Below the pieces are notes generated by a model that was not told the origin of the DNA, searched no databases, and saw nothing but the letters and a program-made list of their open reading frames with translations. This document shows, in pieces, positions 33,980 to 42,988 of a DNA stretch of 64,000 nucleotides. Each line of letters begins with the position of its first letter. Position 1 is the stretch's first letter. Origin of the DNA: an uncultured Pseudomonadota bacterium. GTDB taxonomy: Bacteria > Myxococcota_A > UBA796 > SXON01. Both the position numbers and the translations under genes were made by a program. The DNA lies in contig CAIQVJ010000035.1 in NCBI GenBank assembly GCA_903875225.1, positions 38,479 to 102,478 on the forward strand, in the 5' to 3' direction.

Positions 33980-36367
33980 GTGGGGCTCGCGGCGCGGATC
34001 TCGCCAGTCCTGGCGCTTGGTCGTACGAACCCTGCAGCGCTGCGTGCCTGGCTGAGGGTCCGGGGCGCCGTGGGGGCGGGGCTGGGGGAACAGACTGCGG
34101 TGCTCTACGATGCGCTCGTGGTCGCCGCCGCCGGCCAGTCGGGAGACCTCGCGCGGCTGCTCGCCCTCTCCGTGCCCGACCAGCTTGCGCGGGTGCCGGT
34201 GGGGCAGCGGGCCCGCTACCTGGAGGTGCTCGGGCGGGTGGTCTCGGTGCGGCCTGCCGCAGCGACGCTCGTCTGCCGGGTGCTGCCGGACCTGCTGCTC
34301 GCGTTCGACGACGAGGCGCTGGAGCCGTTCCTCGCGGCCGGTCTCGCGATGCACGCGCGATCGTCTCGCGAGGCCGAGAGCTTCCTGCGTCGCGAGTCGA
34401 CCCGGGGGCTCCAGGCAGCCGCGGCGGTGCAGCGGGGGGCGAACCTCGCGGACCACCAGCGCGTGCTCACGTTGTACGCGAGGGCCCACGCGGGCGAAGA
34501 CGTGGAGGTGCGCGCGGGTGGGTCGAGGTCCTGGGGGGATGGACACCACCTCTACCTGCCCGAGCGCGTCGAGGTTTTCGGAGACGAGCGGGACGTGCGC
34601 ATGTACCGGGTGCAGACGGCGCTGGCGGTCGGGCACCTCGAGTTCGGGACCTTCGCGCTCAGCCTCGACGCGATCCCGGGCGATTGGCCGTCCAGGGACC
34701 CCAGCGAGTCCGAGATCGAAAGGTTCTTCCGGTCGTTCGCGAACCGGTCGCTGGCGCGTGACCTCTTCCAGGTGGTCGCCGACGCGCGGGTGGAGGCGCG
34801 GGTGCGCGTGGCCTATCCGGGGCTCGCTCGAGACATCGACAGCCTCGGACCCGAGGTGCGTGGAGCGCGCCCGGAGCCGGCGGCGCCGGCGATGAGGGCG
34901 GTCGAGGCGCTCGCCCGCCGGGCGTGGGGCCTCCCCGGGCTGAGCCTCACGGCCCTCGAGGCGCGGGCGCTCGAGCCGTTCAGCGCGGTGCTGGCCGACC
35001 CCGGCGCACGCTCCGTCGAGGAGATCGCGCTCTCGGTCGCCCACGCGTACGACCGCGTGGACGGGCTCATGCGGCACGTGCAGAACGAGGATCTCCGTCA
35101 GCGGCAGAGCGACGGCGCGAAGAAGCCCGGCAAGGACAAGGGTGAGGCCTACACGCCCATGGCACCGGCCCCGACCACGTCCCCGGTCGCGCCCGAGGCC
35201 GCCAGCGCCGAGGATCGCGCGCTCGACGAGGAGACCGAGCGGATCCTGGAGCAGATGTGCGCGGACAGGGAGTCGGAGGGCAGGACGACCGAGGCGCGAA
35301 CCGAAGCCCGTCGCCGCGCCCGCTCGAACCGGGATCGTGAGGCACAGGAGCGGCTCCTGGACAGCGCGCCCCGCGGCGGGGCGGTGATGGACGGGGAGGA
35401 CGCCGTCGAGCGGCAGGCCATCGCGGCCCTTGGACGACGGGTGGATCCGGATGGCGAGGGGCCGGTCCGGAGGGTGGTCTACCGGGAGTGGGACACCACC
35501 ATCGCCGACTACAAACCCGCATGGGTCGCGGTGGAGGAGCAGGTGCTCAAGGAGGGGCCACGTGAGGTCGTGGACGACATCCTGGTCCGTCGGCAGGCGC
35601 TGATCGCCGACGTCCGAAGGAGGTTCTCCGCGCTCAAACCCGAGGGGCTGATCCGCCGGCGGGATCTGACGGACGGCGACGACCTGGACATGGATCGCGT
35701 CCTGGAGGACCGCATCGAGCGGCGGGTGACAGGGCAGGGGAGGGACCGGCTGTACGCGCGCCGCGATCGGGCCAACAGGGACGTCGCGGTGGCGTTCCTG
35801 CTCGACCAGTCGAGCTCCACGAACGAGAGCGCCGATGGCTCTCCCCGGCGCGTCATCGACGTCGAGAAGGAGGCCCTGATCGTGGCGGCCGAGGCCATCC
35901 AGGCGCTGGGTGACCGGTTCGCGATCTGGGGGTTCTCCGGCTATGGTCGCGAACACGTAGCTTTCTACCTTGCGAAGGGCTTCAGTCAGGCCTGGGACGA
36001 CCGGGCGCGGCGCCGGGTGGGGCGAATGTCCTTCCGGATGGAGAACCGCGACGGCGCCGCGATCCGGCACGCGACAGCGCTGCTGAAGGCGGAGCCCGCA
36101 AAGGGCCGCATCCTGGTGCTGCTGTCCGACGGCAAGCCGCTCGACTGCGGGTGCGACCACTACTACGACAAGTATGCCCAGGAGGACACCCGCATGGCGC
36201 TCCGGGAGGCGCGGCAGGCGGGCATCCGGCCGTTCTGCGTGACCGTGGATCCGACCGGGCCGAAGTATCTGGCCCGGATGTACGGCGAGGTCGCGTTCAC
36301 CGTCATCGATCGGGTCGAGGACCTCCCGGGCCGCCTGCTTCGGGTATACCGGAAGCTGGCTTTCTAG
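33980..36367 (+). CDS. VWA-domain partner of MoxR ATPase (NorD/CbbO-like)
   Basis: 795 residues from GTG 33980, two bases after the ATPase stop. The N-terminal ~370 residues are helical and unique. A charged, low-complexity middle (residues ~375-480) follows, then a C-terminal VWA domain with the complete metal-ion site: FLLDQSSSTNES (DxSxS), a Thr/Ser-containing central part, and LVLLSDGKPLDCG. As in CbbO/NorD, the VWA domain is C-terminal and would dock on a client acidic residue. The client here is unknown. Confidence 0.85.
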   Translation: MGLAARISPVLALGRTNPAALRAWLRVRGAVGAGLGEQTAVLYDALVVAAAGQSGDLARLLALSVPDQLARVPVGQRARYLEVLGRVVSVRPAAATLVCRVLPDLLLAFDDEALEPFLAAGLAMHARSSREAESFLRRESTRGLQAAAAVQRGANLADHQRVLTLYARAHAGEDVEVRAGGSRSWGDGHHLYLPERVEVFGDERDVRMYRVQTALAVGHLEFGTFALSLDAIPGDWPSRDPSESEIERFFRSFANRSLARDLFQVVADARVEARVRVAYPGLARDIDSLGPEVRGARPEPAAPAMRAVEALARRAWGLPGLSLTALEARALEPFSAVLADPGARSVEEIALSVAHAYDRVDGLMRHVQNEDLRQRQSDGAKKPGKDKGEAYTPMAPAPTTSPVAPEAASAEDRALDEETERILEQMCADRESEGRTTEARTEARRRARSNRDREAQERLLDSAPRGGAVMDGEDAVERQAIAALGRRVDPDGEGPVRRVVYREWDTTIADYKPAWVAVEEQVLKEGPREVVDDILVRRQALIADVRRRFSALKPEGLIRRRDLTDGDDLDMDRVLEDRIERRVTGQGRDRLYARRDRANRDVAVAFLLDQSSSTNESADGSPRRVIDVEKEALIVAAEAIQALGDRFAIWGFSGYGREHVAFYLAKGFSQAWDDRARRRVGRMSFRMENRDGAAIRHATALLKAEPAKGRILVLLSDGKPLDCGCDHYYDKYAQEDTRMALREARQAGIRPFCVTVDPTGPKYLARMYGEVAFTVIDRVEDLPGRLLRVYRKLAF

Positions 36368-37047
36368 GCCGGACACCACCAGTGCCAGATGGCGTGGCTG
36401 TCCGCCTCGCCGTCCCCGTCGTTGTCCGAGTCCTTCCAGAGGATGCGACCGAGGGTGTCGTAACCCCGCCACACGGTGCGCGAACTCCGGGCCTCGCCCT
36501 CCGACGTGAGGGTGGTCTCGACGAGCCGACCCAGGGAATCGTAGCCAAAGCGCTGGACGGAGTCGCCGTCGACCCCGATGTATTCCTCGACAGCCGGGTT
36601 CTGGAAGGCGCTGTGATCGTTCCACACCTCGGTCCAGCTGTCGGGCTTGCCGTCGGCGTCTGAGTCGGTCGCGGAGCCGAAGCTGACCCCGTCCACCCGC
36701 CAGTCGGTGGTCCGGGAGTCCACGATGCCGTCGTCGCCGTCGTCCTGCTCGAACAGCACGTCGCCCGAGGCGTGAAGGGAGACCCGGGTGGTCTGTCCCC
36801 GGAGCGTGTCATTACCACTGGTGAGGTGTGTCTGCACCAGCTCTCCCTGGGTGTCGTAGGCGTAGACCAGGGTCAGCGTGACCACTCCGCTGGGGTCGGT
36901 CATCTGCGCTCGACGCAGCTCACCGTCGACATCGTAGGCGTACGTCCACGTGGCAGGCGCTGCCCCCTCGGAGACCCAGAACTCCATCGACCCCGTGCAG
37001 TTTGCCATGTGTGGCCAGAGGGCGAACGCGGGGAGGATTGGCGACAT
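36364..37047 (-). CDS. Secreted hypothetical protein with YD/RHS-like repeats
   Basis: 227 residues. A weak N-terminal signal (MSPILPAFALWPHMA) leads into segments of the YD type: TYAYDVDGELRRAQM, LVYAYDTQGELVQTHL, RFGYDSLGRLVETTL and WRGYDTLGRILWKD. An Asp-rich segment (DSDADGKPDSW, DSDNDGDGEADSH) lies between and after them. This is much shorter than toxin-bearing RHS proteins and carries no toxin domain. It ends in a tryptophan/cysteine motif. It is convergent with the VWA gene and overlaps its last four bases. Confidence 0.65.
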   Translation of the reverse strand: MSPILPAFALWPHMANCTGSMEFWVSEGAAPATWTYAYDVDGELRRAQMTDPSGVVTLTLVYAYDTQGELVQTHLTSGNDTLRGQTTRVSLHASGDVLFEQDDGDDGIVDSRTTDWRVDGVSFGSATDSDADGKPDSWTEVWNDHSAFQNPAVEEYIGVDGDSVQRFGYDSLGRLVETTLTSEGEARSSRTVWRGYDTLGRILWKDSDNDGDGEADSHAIWHWWCPA

Positions 37048-37082
37048 CTGGCTTGTTGTAACGCGCCCCTTTAGGAGGCAGG

Positions 37083-40000
37083 ATGGCCTTCGCCCACCTG
37101 CACGTGCACTCCCAGTTCAGCCTCCTCAACGGCGTTCCCACCCCGAAGGAGCTGATCGCCGCAGCGCAGAAGGCGAGCATGGCCAACCTCGCGCTCACCG
37201 ACACCTGCAACCTCTACGGCGCGGTGGACTTCTACAAGAGCTGCAAGGACAAGGGCGTCCACCCCGTTTTCGGCTCGGAGCTCTACGTCGATCCGCGCGG
37301 CATCGCTGTCCGCGAAGGGGGAATCGAGCAGGCCTACCAACTGGTGCTGCTCGTGGAGGACCAGCGCGGGTACGAAAACCTCTGCGCGCTCGTCACTGCT
37401 GCCATCTTCGACGGGATCTACTACCGCCCCCGGATCGATCTGGAGCTCCTCAAGAAGCACCACGAGGGGCTGATCGCGCTGACCTCCGGCTCGCTGGGCC
37501 CCATCCGCCGGTCCGGCGACACCGACGCCAGGCTCAGGCCGCTCGTGGACATCTTCGGACCCTCGCAGCTCTACGTCGAGCTCTCCGATGCGGGCGTGGA
37601 CGGGGGAGACGCCTGGCTGGCCGAGGCGCGGAGCGTGGCGAGCCGGTTCGGCTTGCAGACGGTCGTGACCAACGACGTCCACTATGTGGAGCCCGCCGAT
37701 GCGGTCCTGCTGGACGTGCTGAACTGCATCGCCTCCGGCACCTCGCTGAACGACCCGAAGCGCACGCGCCCGTCGACCGACCAGCTGTACTTCAAGTCCG
37801 AGGCGGAGATGCGGGCGCTCTTCGCGGACGATGGGGAAGCCTGCGACCGCACGGTCACGCTCGCGGATCGCTGCCACTTCAAGTTCAACACGAGCACCTA
37901 CTACTTTCCGAGCTCGACACCGCCGGACGCTGCTCCCGACGCCGACACCGACCAGAATTGGGTCTTCTTCTACAATGCGTTCCCTCCTCCCCGGGACTAC
38001 CGGATGCCCGCGGAGCCGCCAGAGCGTCCGGTCGGGGCTGGAAACCTCAACGGGTTCTTCTTCTGGTATGCGCGCAGGGGGCTCGAGCTTCGACTCAAGA
38101 ACATCGATCCTTCGCTGCACCCCGTGTACCAGGAGCGCCTGGAGCGCGAGCTGCAGCTGATCCTGAAGATGGGCTTCGCGGCCTACCTCCTCATCGTGGC
38201 GGAGTTCATCAACTGGGCGAAGGATCGCGACATTCCAGTGGGTCCAGGCCGTGGATCCGCGGCAGGTTCGGTCGTCACGTGGGCCATGCGCATCACCGAC
38301 ATCGACCCCATCCGGTACGTGCTCCTGTTCGAGCGGTTCCTGAACCCCGAGCGCATCAGCATGCCCGACATCGACGTCGACTTTGCGCAGGATCGGCGCG
38401 AGGAGGTGATCACCCACGTTCGCGACAAGTACGGTGGCGCCGTCGTCGCGCAGATCATCACCTACGGAAAGCTGCAGACGAAGGCGGCGCTCAAGGACGT
38501 CGCGCGGGTGTGCGACCTCTCGTTCACGGAGAGCGACCGGATCACCAAGCTCATCCCGAACAAGCTCAACATCAGCATCGATGACAGCCTCAAGGAGGAG
38601 CCCCGCCTCGTCGAGCTCTGCAGGATCGACCCGCGTGTCCGGCGCGTCGTGGAGATCGCGCGCGGCATCGAGGGCATCACCCGCCAGACGGGCGTACACG
38701 CTGCCGGCGTCGTCGTGGCGGACAGGCCGCTCGTCACGCTCACGCCGCTCTACCGGGACGGGCCCGATGGCGGACCCGTCGTGCAGTACGACATGAAGTC
38801 GGCCGAGTCCATCGGTCTCATCAAGTTCGACTTCCTCGGGCTCAAGACGCTCGACCAGATCCGCGATGCGGCGAACATGGTGCAACGCAACACGGGCGAG
38901 CGCATCGACGTGGGGAACATCCCCGTGGAGGATCTGAAGACCTGGGAATTGTTGCAGCGCGGCGATGGCCTCGGCGTGTTCCAGGTCGAGTCGTCGGGCA
39001 TGCGGGAGCTGCTCACCCGGCTCAAGCCCAACTGCATCGACGATCTCGTCGCCCTGGTCGCGCTCTACCGTCCCGGGCCGCTGTCATCGGGCATGGTCGA
39101 CGACTTCATCGACCGCAAGCACGGCCGCAAGGAGGTGACCTACCCGTTCGCCGAGCTTGCGGCGATCCTCGGGCCCACCTACGGGACGATCGTGTACCAG
39201 GAGCAGGTCATGCAGGTCGCTCAGGTGCTCGCCGGCTACTCGCTGGGAGAAGCCGACCTGTTGCGGCGCGCCATGGGCAAGAAGAGCGCCGAGGAGATGG
39301 CAAAGCAGAAGACTCGGTTCGTCTCGGGGTCCGGGAAGAACGGCCACGACGAGCAGAAGGCGAGCGATCTCTTCGACCTCCTCGCGAAGTTCGCAGAGTA
39401 TGGATTCAACAAGTCGCACTCGGCGGCGTATGGCTACATCGCCTACCAGACAGCCTGGCTCAAGGCGCACCATCGCGCCGAGTACATGTCCGCACTGATG
39501 ACGATCGACGCGGGGGACAGCGACAAGATCCTGGTCTACCTGGGCGACTGCAAGCGCGCGGGGCTCACCATGCTGCCGCCAGACGTGCAGGAGAGCGTGC
39601 GGGCGTTCGACGTACCGCGCGAGAACCGTCGATCGATCCGGTACGGCCTCGCCGCGCTCAAGGGCATCGGCGACAACGCCATCGCCGCGATCGTGGAGGC
39701 ACGCGAGTCCGGGGGGCCATTCAAGGACTACTTCGACCTGCTCTGCCGCCTGGACTGGAAGCGGTGCAACAAGAAGGTGCTGGAGAGCTTGATCAAGTCC
39801 GGGTCGCTCGACTGCTTCGGGGAGCCGCGCGCGCGGATGTGGGCCGCGATGGAAGACGCCATGCAGGCCGCACATGGCGTTCAGGAGGCGAAGAACTCGG
39901 CCCAGGTCGGGCTCTTCGGCGCCAAGGTGCTCCCGCCGAGCTTCAAGCTGCCGAGCGTGGGCGAGTGGCCGGTGAGCGAGCGGATGAAGTACGAGAAGGA

Positions 40001-40643
40001 GGTGCTGGGGCTCTTCCTCACCGGTCACCCGGTGCAGGCTTTCACCGAGGAGGCCGCGCGCTGGGCGACCGCCATCCCCGATCTGGTCAAGCTCCCTGCG
40101 AGCGAGTCCGGGGCGCCGTTCCGCCGGGACGAGGCAAAGGCCCCGGATGTGCGCATCTGCGGGGTGATCGCTGCCTTGCGCATCATCAAGACCAAGAAGG
40201 GCGACAAGATGGCCTTCGCCACCATCGAGGACGAGCATGGAACGGTGGAGGCCGTGTTCTTCTCCAAGGCGCTCGCCGCCAGCCAGGCGCTGCTCGAGAC
40301 CGGAAAGCCGCTGCTGGTGACCGGGAAGCTGGAGAAGAAGGGCGACGTGCTCCAGATGCTGGCGGACAGCGTGGAGCTGATGGAGGACCTTCGCGAGCGC
40401 CGGACGCGCGCGGTGGAGATCCGGATCCGGGCCGACGAGCTGGAAGGGGAGGTGTTCGCGAAGATGGTCGAGCTGATCTCGGGGCAGAAGGGCACGTGCG
40501 AGACGGCGATCGCGCTCGAGGAGAGCGGGAGGTTCTGCGCGACCGTGCGATTGGGCGAGCAGTACCGCGTGGCTGCGACCCCACGGTTGGTCGACGGGCT
40601 GCGAGGGTTGTTCGGGAGATCCGAGGCTGTGCGACTGGCGTAG
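37083..40643 (+). CDS. dnaE: DNA polymerase III alpha subunit
   Basis: 1186 residues, ATG with a strong GGAGG seven bases upstream. The N-terminal PHP domain begins FAHLHVHSQFSLLNG with intact His residues. Catalytic polymerase Asp residues are in MPDIDVDFAQDRREEVI, with GRGSAAGSVVTWAM before it. The helix-hairpin-helix region (YGLAALKGIGDNAIAAIVEAR) and the OB fold near 1010-1080 (RICGVIAALRIIKTKKGDKMA, in two parts) are present. DnaE1-type replicative enzyme. Odd: residues ~280-325 hold a Pro- and aromatic-rich insertion (from YYFPSSTPP to FFFWYARRG) where most DnaE proteins have a short acidic link. Confidence 0.95.
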   Translation: MAFAHLHVHSQFSLLNGVPTPKELIAAAQKASMANLALTDTCNLYGAVDFYKSCKDKGVHPVFGSELYVDPRGIAVREGGIEQAYQLVLLVEDQRGYENLCALVTAAIFDGIYYRPRIDLELLKKHHEGLIALTSGSLGPIRRSGDTDARLRPLVDIFGPSQLYVELSDAGVDGGDAWLAEARSVASRFGLQTVVTNDVHYVEPADAVLLDVLNCIASGTSLNDPKRTRPSTDQLYFKSEAEMRALFADDGEACDRTVTLADRCHFKFNTSTYYFPSSTPPDAAPDADTDQNWVFFYNAFPPPRDYRMPAEPPERPVGAGNLNGFFFWYARRGLELRLKNIDPSLHPVYQERLERELQLILKMGFAAYLLIVAEFINWAKDRDIPVGPGRGSAAGSVVTWAMRITDIDPIRYVLLFERFLNPERISMPDIDVDFAQDRREEVITHVRDKYGGAVVAQIITYGKLQTKAALKDVARVCDLSFTESDRITKLIPNKLNISIDDSLKEEPRLVELCRIDPRVRRVVEIARGIEGITRQTGVHAAGVVVADRPLVTLTPLYRDGPDGGPVVQYDMKSAESIGLIKFDFLGLKTLDQIRDAANMVQRNTGERIDVGNIPVEDLKTWELLQRGDGLGVFQVESSGMRELLTRLKPNCIDDLVALVALYRPGPLSSGMVDDFIDRKHGRKEVTYPFAELAAILGPTYGTIVYQEQVMQVAQVLAGYSLGEADLLRRAMGKKSAEEMAKQKTRFVSGSGKNGHDEQKASDLFDLLAKFAEYGFNKSHSAAYGYIAYQTAWLKAHHRAEYMSALMTIDAGDSDKILVYLGDCKRAGLTMLPPDVQESVRAFDVPRENRRSIRYGLAALKGIGDNAIAAIVEARESGGPFKDYFDLLCRLDWKRCNKKVLESLIKSGSLDCFGEPRARMWAAMEDAMQAAHGVQEAKNSAQVGLFGAKVLPPSFKLPSVGEWPVSERMKYEKEVLGLFLTGHPVQAFTEEAARWATAIPDLVKLPASESGAPFRRDEAKAPDVRICGVIAALRIIKTKKGDKMAFATIEDEHGTVEAVFFSKALAASQALLETGKPLLVTGKLEKKGDVLQMLADSVELMEDLRERRTRAVEIRIRADELEGEVFAKMVELISGQKGTCETAIALEESGRFCATVRLGEQYRVAATPRLVDGLRGLFGRSEAVRLA

Positions 40644-40661
40644 CCGGGGGGCGCGAGTGAG

Positions 40662-41318
40662 CTATTGTCCCCCCTCGCACCAGTCCCCTGACAGCTTCCA
40701 GGTCACTGATCCGGCGTCCTCGCCGGCCTCGTCGACCAGTTCGGCGTCGCCCCGCGCTGTCATCCCGCCGCCCTCCTCGAACGAGGTGACCTCGAGCTTG
40801 CCCGTGGTGTTGGCCGTGAACGCCTCCACTGGGAGCTCGGCGGCAGGTAGATCCTGGTAGTAGCCGGTCCAGTCCCGGTGGGCGGTCACGTGGGTGATGT
40901 TGAGCCACGCGCCGTCGTCGAACGCGTAGTTTCCGGCCACGCCGCTCGGGTCCGAGGCCACGACGCCCAACATCACGGTCCAGTAGTCCTCGGGCCAATA
41001 GCGCTCCTCGGCCTCGTTCATGGCCGCTTCGAAGGCGGCCCCGTCGTGGTCCGTGGTGTACTCCGCATCGGCGTCGAGGTAGGCCTGCGTGTAGCCGACG
41101 GTGCTGGTGCACGCGTCCGGCACGTCCATCGCCGTGAGCCCCACGTAGAACCGGTCCGGCGTCTGGTCGTCCGATGTCCAGAAGCCGGCGGTCAAAGGGG
41201 GTAGCTTGTCGCCGCCGACCCTGCCGTGGACCACGCTCCCGGTGCAGCCGCCGAGCGGGAGCAGGATCGCAAAGGTGAAGCTCGCCATCCTCGCGTGAAA
41301 TGAGCGGACCGGGCGCAT
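40662..41318 (-). CDS. Hypothetical lipoprotein
   Basis: 218 residues from ATG 41318, preceded by GGAGG at four bases; the longer open frame upstream is not supported. The signal peptide ends LLPLGGC. The mature part has no recognised domain: FWTSDDQTPDRFYVGL, ALEAAMNEAEERYWPEDYWTV-like helical piece (FEAAMNEAEERYWPEDYW) and a beta-rich end (WLNITHVTAHRDWTGYYQ, VTWKLSGDWC). It converges with dnaE, with only 18 bp between the stops. Confidence 0.7.
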   Translation of the reverse strand: MRPVRSFHARMASFTFAILLPLGGCTGSVVHGRVGGDKLPPLTAGFWTSDDQTPDRFYVGLTAMDVPDACTSTVGYTQAYLDADAEYTTDHDGAAFEAAMNEAEERYWPEDYWTVMLGVVASDPSGVAGNYAFDDGAWLNITHVTAHRDWTGYYQDLPAAELPVEAFTANTTGKLEVTSFEEGGGMTARGDAELVDEAGEDAGSVTWKLSGDWCEGGQ

Positions 41319-41643
41319 TCGTCCTCCATCTTGCAGGCATTGACCCTGGCGGCAGGGTCGGTGACCACGGTTCGACAGGGTACACCCGGCCCGGCCTTCG
41401 CTGCAAGCCATGCGACCGGGCGAGAGCAGATCCTGGGTGCTGCGACGTCGACGCGGCATCGCGCTCAAGCGTAGCGTGCGTGCGTGGGCGCCCGCCAGGG
41501 GCGGGGGACTCAGAGGCAGCGGCGAACGCTCTCTCGCGGTTCACGCTCGGTGCGCGTCCGGGCGTCGGGCGCAGTGTGCTCGCCGGGGTGATCGATCCGG
41601 TGGGCGGCGTGAACGACGTCATCTGGGGCCGTCGGCCGGATCC
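41319..41643. other. 325-bp intergenic region
   Basis: This stretch separates two divergent lipoprotein genes. It contains a perfect 7-bp hairpin GACCCTG-gcgg-CAGGGTC (41342-41359), close to the start of the leftward gene, which could be an operator or leader structure. Reading frames through the rest (for example the one extending upstream of 41644) are Arg-rich and do not look like protein. I see no convincing -10 box. Confidence 0.6.
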
Positions 41644-41922
41644 ATGCCCCGAGACACCATGCACCGCGCGCTGCTCCTCGTCGCCCTGTTCCCCGCAATC
41701 GGCTGCTCCCCCACCTCCCGCAAGGCAGAGGACACGAGTGAGCCCGCCGACACCGACACGGACGCGGACAGCGACACGGAGACGACCCTGGGCTCGCCCA
41801 CCTTCGTCGAGTTCTTCGACATCCACGACGCCGCGGAAGGAGACGTCTTCCTGCTGTTGATCACCAAGGCCATGGTCGGTGTCAACCCCAACGTCGCGTA
41901 CGTCGGCCTCACGTTCGACTGA
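41644..41922 (+). CDS. Very short lipoprotein with Asp/Thr linker
   Basis: 92 residues from ATG 41644. The signal peptide ends FPAIGC (Cys21), followed by SPTSRKAEDTSEPAD, an Asp/Thr/Ser linker (DTDTDADSDTETT) and only about 45 residues of ordered sequence (TFVEFFDIHDAAEGDVFLLL). The architecture matches the lipoprotein at the left edge of the window, but without a full passenger domain. It may be a real small surface peptide or the remnant of a longer gene. Function unknown. Confidence 0.5.
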   Translation: MPRDTMHRALLLVALFPAIGCSPTSRKAEDTSEPADTDTDADSDTETTLGSPTFVEFFDIHDAAEGDVFLLLITKAMVGVNPNVAYVGLTFD

Positions 41923-41956
41923 CCCAGCGTGTCCCAGCAGCGCCTGGGGCCTCGTC

Positions 41957-42976
41957 CTACACCGTCGAGTGAACCTCCACGACGAACGCCTGCAGTCCAA
42001 GCGCGTCCAACGCCCGGACCCCGTCCTGCGCCTTTCCCGGCGGGTAGAGCCCGACCACGGAGCCCTCGCCTCCGGCGCCGGTGAACTTGGCGCCCAGTGC
42101 GCCGTTCGCCCGGAGGCTGCGGACCGCGCGGACCAGACCCGGGGCTCGCAGCTCCGGGAGCTCCGGCACAAGCTCCTCCTCGTAGATCTCCTGGCAGGTG
42201 TCCATCGCCCCTCCGAGGGCCCGCAGGTCGTGGTCGCGGAGGGCCGTCGTGGCGTGGCGCGCCTGCACACTGAACCCCTCCAGCGCTCCACGAACCGCCC
42301 CGACGCGCGCCAGGGCGCTCCAGTCCCGAAGCGAGACGTCCCCGGAGTGGTGTTGTGTCAGTACGCTGAGGATGCCGCGCGTGTCTCGCGGGGTGGGGAA
42401 CACGCCCACGGCGAGCGCGCAGCGGCCCGAGACGGGCTCGGTGAGGACTGTGTCCCCGTGGAACCGCAGCGCGAGGGGCACCGCCCACGCGCAGGCCAGC
42501 GGGTCCATGCGCCCGCACGCGCTGCCCGTCGCCCGCTCGGCCTGGTACGCGACCTCCGCGGCGTCCACAGGGGAGAGGCCTGGGCGGAGCACGCGAGCAA
42601 CAGCGACGCAGAGCGCGGCGGAGCTCGAGAATCCACGGCCGGCGGGCAGATCGCCGGTGATCCGGAGCACACCGGACAGTGGCTCGCCCATCGTCGAGTA
42701 GACAGAGGCCAGGAGGGTGAAGATGCCGGGTTCGCCCTCGCCGCGCCAGGTGTGTTCCCGTCCCTCGAACCAGGAGGACACCTGGAAGCTGCCGGCGGTG
42801 CGCTCTACGCGAACCCCCCGGTCCATCGGGACCGTGAGTGCGAAGCCTCCCGCCCAGTCGTTGTGCTCCCCCACGAGGCAGATGCGCCCAGGGGCGGTCC
42901 CGACCGCTCTCCCGTCCAGATCAGGCCCCGCCGCAGCGGCGGATGGCAGGCTCGTGGACGACGGGGTGGGGGTCAC
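41957..42976 (-). CDS. GHMP kinase, galactokinase-like
   Basis: 339 residues. Three GHMP motifs are visible: APGRICLVGEHNDWAGGFAL (galactokinase-type GEHxD(Y/W) near the N terminus), LPAGRGFSSSAALCVAVA (ATP-binding loop) and GAKFTGAGGEGSVVGLY (C-terminal motif 3). The length is a little under the usual ~380. Substrate is probably a free sugar such as galactose or a relative (arabinose, glucuronate), but Trp in place of Tyr in motif 1 makes galactose uncertain. It follows the lipoprotein gene by 12 bp, so it may be the last gene of the sigma-factor operon. Confidence 0.8.
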   Translation of the reverse strand: MTPTPSSTSLPSAAAAGPDLDGRAVGTAPGRICLVGEHNDWAGGFALTVPMDRGVRVERTAGSFQVSSWFEGREHTWRGEGEPGIFTLLASVYSTMGEPLSGVLRITGDLPAGRGFSSSAALCVAVARVLRPGLSPVDAAEVAYQAERATGSACGRMDPLACAWAVPLALRFHGDTVLTEPVSGRCALAVGVFPTPRDTRGILSVLTQHHSGDVSLRDWSALARVGAVRGALEGFSVQARHATTALRDHDLRALGGAMDTCQEIYEEELVPELPELRAPGLVRAVRSLRANGALGAKFTGAGGEGSVVGLYPPGKAQDGVRALDALGLQAFVVEVHSTV

Positions 42977-42988
42977 GCCGGCGGTCTA

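Noticed and set aside
33974..36625. 883-codon open frame antisense to the VWA gene
   Set aside because: Arg/Pro/His/Gly-rich composition typical of an antisense shadow in GC-rich DNA; the plus-strand protein has clear VWA motifs.
37071..38885. 604-codon open frame antisense to dnaE
   Set aside because: Val/Asp/Leu/His-rich shadow of dnaE third positions.
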